From Paraburkholderia kururiensis (GTDB lineage: Bacteria; Pseudomonadota; Gammaproteobacteria; Burkholderiales; Burkholderiaceae): a DNA stretch of 64,000 bases. The translations under genes were made by a program, and so were the position numbers. Position 1 is the first letter of the stretch, and every line of letters begins with the position of its first letter. Positions 57,438-64,000 of this stretch are shown here, piece after piece. The DNA is taken from the NCBI RefSeq assembly GCF_034424375.1, contig NZ_CP139965.1:4464001-4528000 (forward strand). The letters run 5' to 3'. The notes beneath the pieces were generated by a model that searched no databases, was not told where the DNA came from, and saw only the letters and a program-made list of their open reading frames with translations.

Positions 57438-57553
57438 TGTATAGTAAAAGGCCGCTTCAGAAGCCCTGTTTAGCCACGTGAGATACGCGTAAATACCCGT
57501 AGAAAAAGGGCTGAAAGCTGTTTCTTTTTGTTTACTAAAAAATGCTAAACAGG
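57438..57553 (-). promoter_or_regulatory. AT-rich operator/promoter region before the lacI-AGE-PfkB operon
   Basis: TATACAAT-like -10 on the minus strand lies near 57436-57443. Around it are TATAGTAAA (57440-57448) and TTTACTAAA (57531-57539), mirror partners, and a perfect 10-bp inverted repeat CCTGTTTAGC (57465-57474) with GCTAAACAGG (57544-57553), 69 bp apart. These may be spaced LacI sites that loop. The rest of the gap 57382-57804 has no gene. Confidence 0.5.
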
Positions 57554-57804
57554 CGTGGGAACCTGGGTGAAAGAGGCCGGACCCGCGACGTTGAGGCAAA
57601 TTGATGAGCCGGGACAATGCGCCTCGGGGATGAGGCGTTCAGAGGGGAGGTCGGTAAGCGGAGAAAGCGAGGGGGCGCAGCGTTGTCGACGCGATTCGGT
57701 GCGCGTACCCCGGATGGTGGCTTCGGAACCGCAGACGCGGTCCCGCCGGGATAAGAGCGCGTGGCTTGGAGACATGGCCCAGCCGAAGGCCTAAGCCGCG
57801 CGCC

Positions 57805-59739
57805 TCACCGCGCCGTCGAATTCTCGCAAGAGGCCCGGGCGGCGCTGCGCGACGCGGCGTGCGAACCGCCCGCGTCCGCCGGCTTGCCTCGCGCGCCGCC
57901 TTCGGCAGCATGCGGCGTCTCGGGGCGTCCGCGCAGTTGCGCCGCGCTCTCGCCGGCATCCACCAGCACGAAGCCCGACGACTCGTGCTTCGCCCGGCGT
58001 TTGGCAAGCGCGGCCACCGACGCGATCTCGTCGCTGCTGTACTTCGCGCCGCCGCCGGACTCGATGCGCACGCCGCCAATCGCCATCGTGACGAAGCCGA
58101 AGAAGGTCGGATTGCCGCGCCGGTCCTCGCCGTGGATGCCGCCTGCCTGCCGGTCGGCGGGCGCGTAGAAGCGCTGCGCGCCTTCGTTGAAGAGGTGGAT
58201 GGCGCGCATCGCGCGCTCGTGCCAGTCGTCGCTCTGGAACAGGATCAGGAAGTCGTCGCCGCCCACGTGACCAAGGAAGTCGCGCGTCGGGTCGCAGACG
58301 TCCGCCAGCACGGCGGCGGCGAACTTCAGCACCTCGTCGCCTTGCCAGTAGCCGTACTGGTCGTTGAACGGCTTGAAGTGGTTCAGATCGACGTAGCAGG
58401 CGTAGAAGCCCGCGTCGTGGCTCAACAGGCGCTCGATGTGCGAGCTGATCGGAATGTTGCCGGGCAGGAAGGTGAGCGGATTCGCGTAGCGCGCCGCTTC
58501 GATGCGCACCTCCGTGACCGCGCGCACGAGGTTCTCGCCGGTGCCCAGGCCCGCGTAGCGGCCGTTGTCGGTGATCACGAAACCGTCGGCCAGATAGCGC
58601 TGGTCGTCGCTCGCGAGCAATTTGGCCATCTGCTCGACCGTCATCGACTTTTCGATCACCACCGGCGACGCGTTCGCAAACTGCAGGCACGGCTTCTTGC
58701 CGAACAGCTCGCGGTGATACGGCAACGCGTAGCGGTCCATGAAGGCGCGTCGGTTGATGAGCGCGATGGGCGCGTCGTTTTCCACGACGGCGACTGCGTG
58801 CAGGTCGGGCAGCCGGTTGAAGAGTTCGAGCACGTCGTTGTTGGTCGCCTGGCGCGGCAGAGCGGGCGCCTGCACGAGCATGCGCGCCGACGCCATGCTG
58901 CCTGAGGGCGACGCCGGCGCGTTGCGCGTGGTCTCGGGAAACACCGCGATATGGCCCGCGCCGATCGCGTTGCGCGCCTCTTCGGCCACGGCCAGCGCGG
59001 GCCGCGAGGCGGGCCGCCCGAAGAAGTAACCCTGGCCGCAGCCGATGCCCATGTCGCGCAGCACGATGAGGTCCGCTTCGTTTTCAATGCCTTCGGCCAC
59101 GAGCCGCGCGCCGCTTGCGTTCGCGAAATGCTGCATGGCGCGCACGGCTTCGAACTTAAGCGGATCGCTGGCAATTTCGTGGATGAAGAAGCGGTCGATC
59201 TTCACCACGTCCGGCTGCAGGCGCACCCACAGATTCATGCTCGCGTTCGCGGTGCCGTAGTCGTCGAGGGCGAACTGCGCGCCCATGGAGCGCAGCGACG
59301 CGACCACGGGCAGGAAGTCGTTCAGGTCGGCAATCGCGCTCTGCTCAGTGAGTTCGATCACGACGCGGTTCGTATCCAGACCCCGCTGGCGCAGGAGCGC
59401 GAAGGCGGGTTCGCCGTTTTCCATCAAGTGGCGGATGGCGGCCGCGCTGAAGTTGAGGAACAGCTTGCCCGTGCAGGCGAAGTGCGCGAAGGCCTCGATG
59501 CAGGTGAGGGCGGCGGCCTGCTCGAGCGCCATCGTGCGGCCCTCGGCGGCGGCCTGCGCGAAAAGCCGGAACGGCGACTCCAGCGGCGTGCCGGCCGGGC
59601 CGCGAATCAGACCTTCATACCCGACGATGGAGCCGCCGTCGAAGTCGATGATCGGCTGGAACACGGCGGACAACTCGCGCCGCGCGATCAGGTCTTCGAT
59701 GCACGGTGCAACAGATTGCGATGGCGCGCGAGGTGACAT
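57805..59739 (-). CDS. EAL-CBS-GGDEF c-di-GMP protein
   Basis: A 644-residue cytoplasmic protein. EAL domain (15-245): YEGLIRG (EGL), NFSAAAI, IELTEQ, ALDDYGTA, VVKID, AEGIEN and GQGYFFGRP, so the hydrolase residues look complete. Two CBS motifs (about 290-410) form an adenosyl-nucleotide-sensing pair. GGDEF domain (about 430-575) with GGDDF at 493-497, a variant with Asp for Glu, and no RxxD I-site before it. It may be a phosphodiesterase regulated by nucleotides, with a weak or regulatory cyclase. The 60-residue tail is low-complexity. ATG at 59739 lacks a strong ribosome site. Confidence 0.92.
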   Translation of the reverse strand: MSPRAPSQSVAPCIEDLIARRELSAVFQPIIDFDGGSIVGYEGLIRGPAGTPLESPFRLFAQAAAEGRTMALEQAAALTCIEAFAHFACTGKLFLNFSAAAIRHLMENGEPAFALLRQRGLDTNRVVIELTEQSAIADLNDFLPVVASLRSMGAQFALDDYGTANASMNLWVRLQPDVVKIDRFFIHEIASDPLKFEAVRAMQHFANASGARLVAEGIENEADLIVLRDMGIGCGQGYFFGRPASRPALAVAEEARNAIGAGHIAVFPETTRNAPASPSGSMASARMLVQAPALPRQATNNDVLELFNRLPDLHAVAVVENDAPIALINRRAFMDRYALPYHRELFGKKPCLQFANASPVVIEKSMTVEQMAKLLASDDQRYLADGFVITDNGRYAGLGTGENLVRAVTEVRIEAARYANPLTFLPGNIPISSHIERLLSHDAGFYACYVDLNHFKPFNDQYGYWQGDEVLKFAAAVLADVCDPTRDFLGHVGGDDFLILFQSDDWHERAMRAIHLFNEGAQRFYAPADRQAGGIHGEDRRGNPTFFGFVTMAIGGVRIESGGGAKYSSDEIASVAALAKRRAKHESSGFVLVDAGESAAQLRGRPETPHAAEGGARGKPADAGGSHAASRSAARASCENSTAR

Positions 59740-60074
59740 GGACGGACAGCCGGGGCTAACGATGGTCGCCTTAACGGCTGCCAGGGGCGGGAGTTGAATG
59801 AATTTTTGGTGACGCGATGCACCGCTGTGGTGCCTGTCGGCCGCGCAGCCTTTATGCGCGGCGCATTGGGGGAGGGCAAGCGTTCGCTAGTTTTTTCCGA
59901 GGCGCGGTGGGGTTCGTTCGTTCGCGGCTCGGGCAAGACAGCGCATGACCATCCGGCCAGGCAGACGCGAGGCGGCATTTTGCGTGGAATAGCGGGACGC
60001 CGCGCAGGGCGGCCAGCGGTTAACACGCCCGAGGAATCCGCCCGGGGACCCCCTCAAGGAATGCCATGAACGCC
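59740..60074. other. Intergenic region before the EAL-CBS-GGDEF gene
   Basis: 335 bp. I see no gene, no clear promoter and no terminator. Confidence 0.4.
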
Positions 60075-61136
60075 TTATTTGTTGCTGGAAGCCGCTTCGC
60101 GACGGCCCAGGGTCGCGGGATCGCGCGCGGGCCGTGGAGCGGCACGCGACTCGTCGCCCGTCTGGGTTTCCGTCCGCCGTGCGCCCCAGCGCTGCGCGAG
60201 CGCCGCGCACACCATCAACTGGATCTGGTGGAACAACATGAGCGGCAGCACCACCGCGCCCACGGCGTTGGAGGCGAAGATCACCTTGGCCATCGGCACA
60301 CCGGCGGCAAGGCTTTTCTTCGATCCGCAGAAGATGATCGTGATCTGGTCCGGCCGGGAGAAGCCAAGCCGCTTGCTGGTGAACATCGTGACGGCGAGCG
60401 CAAGCGCGAGCAGCACCGCGTTCACCACCACGAGTCCGGCCAGTGCGCCCACCGAAAGGTGATGCCACAGGCCCTCGTTCACCGCCTCGCTGAACGCGCC
60501 GTAGACGACGAGCAGGATCGACCCCTGATCGACGAACTTGAGTACGCCGCGGTTGCGCTCGATCCAGCCGCCGATCACGGGACGCAGCGCCTGCCCGGCC
60601 AGAAACGGCACCAGCAGTTGCAGCACGATGTTGCCCACCGTGTGCCACGCCGACGTGCCGCCGGCCGCCTGGTTCGTAACGAGCAGACTCACCAGCGCCG
60701 GGGTGACGAAGATGCCGATCAGGCTGGAAGCCGAGGCGCTGCACACGGCCGCCGGCACGTTGCCTTTGGCAATCGACGTGAACGCAATGGAGGACTGCAC
60801 GGTGGACGGCAGCGTGCAGAGAAACAGGACGCCGGCATAAAGCGCAGGCGTGACAAGTGGCGAAAGGAGCGGCTTAAGCGCGACGCCGAGGAGCGGGAAC
60901 AGGACGAAAGTGCTCGCGAGTACGAGCAGATGCAGGCGCCAGTGCGTGGCTCCCGCCACGATCGCTTCGCGCGATAGCTTGGCGCCGTGCAGGAAAAACA
61001 GCAGTCCCACCGCAATGTTGGTGAGCCAGTTGAACGGCGTCGAGGCTTCGCCGTGCACGGGCAGAAGACTCGCAAGAATCACCGTACCGACGAGGCACAG
61101 CGTGAAGTTGTCGGGAAGGAATTTTGGACGGGCCAT
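60075..61136 (-). CDS. Bile acid:sodium symporter-fold (YfeH-like) transporter
   Basis: A 353-residue membrane protein with about ten helices. TNIAVGLLFFLHGAKLSREAI, CTLPSTVQSSIAFTSIAKGN and IIFCGSKKSLAAGVPMAK are the typical YfeH/SLC10A7 motifs. A 35-residue polar tail follows the last helix. It probably carries organic anions; the substrate is unknown. ATG at 61136 with a poor ribosome site. Confidence 0.93.
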   Translation of the reverse strand: MARPKFLPDNFTLCLVGTVILASLLPVHGEASTPFNWLTNIAVGLLFFLHGAKLSREAIVAGATHWRLHLLVLASTFVLFPLLGVALKPLLSPLVTPALYAGVLFLCTLPSTVQSSIAFTSIAKGNVPAAVCSASASSLIGIFVTPALVSLLVTNQAAGGTSAWHTVGNIVLQLLVPFLAGQALRPVIGGWIERNRGVLKFVDQGSILLVVYGAFSEAVNEGLWHHLSVGALAGLVVVNAVLLALALAVTMFTSKRLGFSRPDQITIIFCGSKKSLAAGVPMAKVIFASNAVGAVVLPLMLFHQIQLMVCAALAQRWGARRTETQTGDESRAAPRPARDPATLGRREAASSNK

Positions 61137-61630
61137 CGGAATCTCGGGGCGCGCGGCAACGCAGAAACGGCTGCCGCGGCTACGCGTTGCGGCGGTGCAG
61201 TATGAAAGCGGAATTCACTATTGTCGGTGCGTTTCGATTAAAAAAGCAAATTCATTTCCGGAATTCATTAATGAACGGTGTGCATGGAACGTGCCTGTCG
61301 TGACGGGTTTCGGCGTGCGGCGTGTGATGTGTTTCAACAACGCTTGGACGCGCTTGAGTGCGTGCGTCGCAGCGCGCTCACGGGCGCCAAATGGCGCGCA
61401 AAAAGGGCGCAAAAGGCGCAAAAATCGTGCAGTAACACGTGGTTACATCCCTGCCTGGGGCATAACACTTTTTGGCTCGACACCTCTTACGCCGCCCCCA
61501 TAAATTACTGCTCAAAGGTCGCGAGGCGCGTCCGGCGGAAACAGTTACTCACCGCGCATAGCGCCTCGAACAGGTCCGACTCACCCGGTACGCGGCCGCG
61601 GGGACGATGGTCGGGCGAGGCAGGCAAGAC
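61137..61630. promoter_or_regulatory. Divergent region with phased A-tracts and palindromes
   Basis: 494 bp between yfeH-like and secreted-protein genes. It holds TTCATTAATGAA (61264-61275, perfect palindrome), three GCGCAAAA units at 61396, 61407 and 61416 whose A-tracts recur every 9-11 bp and should bend DNA, and GTAAC-ACGTG-GTTAC (61432-61446). No gene is supported. Confidence 0.45.
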
Positions 61631-62107
61631 ATGTACGCAGGGCTGGCAAGAACGGGACGATGGATGGCGGGCGCGCTGCTGGCCGCCGCGGTCGCGTTCG
61701 CGCATGCCAGGCCCGAAGGCGGCGGTCCGCCGCACGGCTCGCATGCATTCGGCGGCGGCTTCGGCGCCCGAATTGCCGCTGCGCCGCGTGGCGGTGGTCG
61801 CGAAGGCGGCGCCCCGCGGGCGCACCCCGGCCGCAGCGGCAATCGTGGCGTGGCGCCCCTGCGCGTCGCCGGTCCCGACGTCTACCGGCCGGGTAATGGG
61901 GGCAACGTCCCATACCCCGGCGCCATCACGCCGATTAGTACCGAAGCCCGGCCCGTACCTCATCCGCCTGCGAATTCGCCCGTGCGGGCGGGTTCCATCC
62001 GCGAAGACGTCGCCCGCTATAACGAGGAGCGCAGTACGTACCGGCCGCTTCCGCGTCAGGCTGAAGAAGGGCCGCGTCAGCCGATGCCCTCTCCGTATCG
62101 CAACTAG
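61631..62107 (+). CDS. Secreted Gly/Pro/Arg-rich protein of unknown function
   Basis: A 158-residue precursor. Signal peptide (MYAGLARTGRWMAGALLAAA..., cut after AHA near residue 24). The mature part is low-complexity, rich in Gly, Pro, Arg and Ala, with a final segment SIREDVARYNEERSTYRPLPRQ that looks more structured. No domain is recognised. Similar small exported Burkholderia proteins exist but have no assigned role. The ribosome site is weak, yet the signal peptide supports a real gene. Confidence 0.7.
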   Translation: MYAGLARTGRWMAGALLAAAVAFAHARPEGGGPPHGSHAFGGGFGARIAAAPRGGGREGGAPRAHPGRSGNRGVAPLRVAGPDVYRPGNGGNVPYPGAITPISTEARPVPHPPANSPVRAGSIREDVARYNEERSTYRPLPRQAEEGPRQPMPSPYRN

Positions 62108-62596
62108 CGAACTTCCGTCGTTTTCCGCTGTTCCCCTTCCGTTGTTCGCGCGGCTGTCCAGGCCGCGCGGAACTGACGCGTCATTACCACACTTTTTTGA
62201 AAATTCCCTGCGCCGGAACGCTCCGGGCAATCCAATCCCTGACAATTCCGCGCCCTATGTGGCGTGGCGTATCGCGTCCGGGTGAGCGTTGGCTCGCCCA
62301 GCCCGCGCCGCGCCCAGTAAGGGTTCGCGGGGTGGTCCAGCCGTCATGCATTGCCGCTTGGCGGTGAGCGTCGAAGGACTAGCAGCCCGGGGCACGCCAA
62401 AACTAATCCGGCACGTATACCGGCAATAAGTCGCGGTATTTCTGTTCATAAAAATGGTCCGCAAAGATGGTCCCGCCTGCATTTGGCCCGGTGCCCCAAC
62501 GGACTCACAACAAACGGCTTGCGCGAGCAACTCGCCCCGCCCAGCCATGACAGCCTTTTTGGCCTTTCAGGCCCTTTGACAAAGACAGGAGATTCT
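62108..62596. other. Porin upstream region
   Basis: 489 bp with no supported gene; it should hold the porin promoter and 5' leader. I could not assign a clear -10/-35. One frame is open into the porin, but its N-terminus lacks a signal peptide. Confidence 0.45.
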
Positions 62597-63673
62597 ATGA
62601 AGACAACCGTCAGCCGTGCGCTGAACACCACGCTCAAAGCGGGCGCCGTCGTCGCATTGCTGGCTTGCGCATCGTCGGCATTCGCGCAATCCAGCGTGCA
62701 GCTTTACGGCCAGGTCGACGAATGGGTGGGCGCCACGAAATTTCCCGGCAGTCAGCGCGCCTGGAACGTGTCGGGCGGCGGCATGTCGACGTCCTACTGG
62801 GGGCTGAAGGGCGCCGAGGACCTGGGCGGCGGCTACAAGGCGGTCTTTGCGCTGGAAAGCTTCTTCCGCGCGCAGAACGGCCAGTACGGGCGCTTCCAGG
62901 GCGACACGTTCTTCGCCCGCAACTCGTACGTCGGCATCGAGTCGCCTTACGGCACCGTCACGGCAGGCCGTCTCACGACGCATCTGTTCGTTTCGACGAT
63001 TCTGTTCAACCCGTTCATCGACTCGTACACCTTCTCGCCGATGGTGTATCACGTATTCCTCGGCCTGGGCACGTTCCCGACCTACACCACGGACCAGGGT
63101 GTAGTGGGTGATTCGGGCTGGAACAACGCCGTGCAGTACGCAACGCCGGACTTCAACGGTCTTTCGGGCGCCGCCATGTACGCGCTCGGCAACAGCGCCG
63201 ACCACAACGGCTCGAAGAAGTGGAGCGGTCAGGTGCTGTACTTCCACGGCCCGTTCGCGGCGACCGCGGTCTATCAGTATGTGAACTTCAACGACAGCCC
63301 CACCGACCTGAACAGCCTCGTCACGGGGCTGAAGAGCCAGAGCGTCGCGCAGCTCGGTGTCTCGTACGACCTCAAGTACGTGAAGCTGTTCGGTCAGTAC
63401 ATGTACACGAAGAACGACCAGAACGTGGGCAGCTGGCATGTGAACACGGCGCAGGGCGGCGTGAGCGCGCCGCTCGGCACGGGCACGGCGATGGCGTCGT
63501 ACGCATACTCGCGCGACGGCGGCGGCCTCGACCAGACGCGCCAGACGTGGGCCGTGGGCTACGACTATCCGCTCTCGAAGCGCACCGACGTGTACGCCGC
63601 CTACATGTACGACCACATCAGCAACCAGTCGTCGGGGGACACCTTCGGCGTCGGCATGCGCGCGAAGTTTTGA
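62597..63673 (+). CDS. Gram-negative porin (OmpC-like, Burkholderia type)
   Basis: A 358-residue precursor: signal MKTTVSRALNTTLKAGAVVA... with cleavage at AFA/QSSV (about residue 30). The mature protein is a 16-strand barrel: SSVQLYGQVDEW start, SYWGLKGAEDLGGGYKAVFALESFF, FARNSYVGIESPYGTVTAGR, and a final strand GDTFGVGMRAKF ending in Phe as BamA substrates do. It forms trimers for diffusion of small solutes. AGGAG precedes ATG 62597. Highly expressed codon use. Confidence 0.96.
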   Translation: MKTTVSRALNTTLKAGAVVALLACASSAFAQSSVQLYGQVDEWVGATKFPGSQRAWNVSGGGMSTSYWGLKGAEDLGGGYKAVFALESFFRAQNGQYGRFQGDTFFARNSYVGIESPYGTVTAGRLTTHLFVSTILFNPFIDSYTFSPMVYHVFLGLGTFPTYTTDQGVVGDSGWNNAVQYATPDFNGLSGAAMYALGNSADHNGSKKWSGQVLYFHGPFAATAVYQYVNFNDSPTDLNSLVTGLKSQSVAQLGVSYDLKYVKLFGQYMYTKNDQNVGSWHVNTAQGGVSAPLGTGTAMASYAYSRDGGGLDQTRQTWAVGYDYPLSKRTDVYAAYMYDHISNQSSGDTFGVGMRAKF

Positions 63674-64000
63674 TTGCGCCGGCGGGCGCGTTGGTTGTGC
63701 CGGTGGGCGGGCTAGGCGCGGCGGGCAGCGGCACCGCCTCGCCGATCGGCACGGCATCTGTGCCGACGCGCACGCTGTGCGACGATCTCGCGCGCGGGGC
63801 CGCGAACGGCTACGCTGGCTGCTACGCGAATGTGCGTCGCCCGGTTCGCCCAGTTGGCACCGCCCGTCGCGGTTCGCGTGGATGGGCGCTGCTTCTTCCG
63901 CCTGCCTCTTCCTCCAGGCGTCCCCCGCCACGTTGCATCTGTTCGCCGATGCCGGCGCGCCTCGCGCGCTCACCTGTACCGCTCTCACCGAGTGCGCCCC
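63674..64000. other. Right-end region without a supported gene
   Basis: 327 bp after the porin. A frame from ATG 63882 begins MGAASSACLFLQASP and runs off the edge; it has no clear ribosome site and I cannot tell whether it is a gene. Confidence 0.3.

Noticed and set aside
63882..64000. Start of a possible exported protein at the right edge
   Set aside because: No ribosome site and too little sequence to judge.

Overview
The window is a stretch of high-GC chromosome that looks like a Burkholderiaceae betaproteobacterium of the Paraburkholderia/Burkholderia/Caballeronia kind. This is inferred from the family mix (Tat-exported HiPIP, short H-NS protein, Gram-negative trimeric porin, EIIA-HPr-EI fused fructose PTS, fused indolepyruvate ferredoxin oxidoreductase, an rsmI/yraN/diaA/dolP-like block) and from the dense GC-rich coding style. 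I see no phage, transposase, integrase, CRISPR array or plasmid function, so this is core or core-adjacent chromosome rather than an island.

Layout. 0-9.5 kb: 5' end of a molybdenum hydroxylase large subunit with its 2Fe-2S small subunit, an APC amino-acid permease, a NarL/FixJ-type two-component pair, ferredoxin-NADP reductase, a LysE-type exporter, an EEP-family phosphodiesterase with a small exported protein, and a Lon-like AAA+ ATPase. 9.8-17.4 kb: an FAD oxidoreductase, HiPIP, an MHS-type MFS carrier, an amidase whose 3' end carries a 131-bp tandem duplication, a dienelactone hydrolase, and a LivK-type binding protein. 17.5-27 kb: a JmjC-like cupin, a Thr-Pro-repeat lipoprotein, a YbjJ-like MFS protein, an FMN-binding-split protein, H-NS, a CDF metal exporter, Lrp, a DEDDh exonuclease and a glyoxalase II-like hydrolase. 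27-31.7 kb: RlpA, then RsmI divergent from YraN-DiaA-DolP-cytochrome c, then tRNA-Ala(CGC).

31.8-38.5 kb is a complete fructose PTS locus: a LacI-type repressor divergent from fruB(EIIA-HPr-EI)-fruK-fruA, with two ATCGAT-centred operator-like palindromes in the shared intergenic region. 38.6-48.1 kb holds an AI-2E-type permease, a membrane diguanylate cyclase, a DUF2239 protein under a palindromic promoter, a uracil/xanthine permease, a Na+/H+ antiporter and an EAL protein. 48.1-57.4 kb holds the 1205-residue indolepyruvate ferredoxin oxidoreductase, a Kir-type K+ channel, two small possibly paralogous proteins, and a translationally coupled lacI-AGE epimerase-PfkB kinase operon. 57.8-63.7 kb holds an EAL-CBS-GGDEF protein, a YfeH-like transporter, a secreted Gly/Pro-rich protein and a porin.

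Three c-di-GMP enzymes lie within 19 kb, and two sugar operons (fru; lacI-AGE-PfkB) each carry their own LacI regulator. I did not find a clearly new defence or mobile system. The most unusual items are the duplicated amidase 3' end, the nested palindromes before the two-component operon, the twin CCCGGG operators before the DUF2239 gene, the small protein pair at 53.1-53.7 kb, and the long untranslated leader before rlpA.
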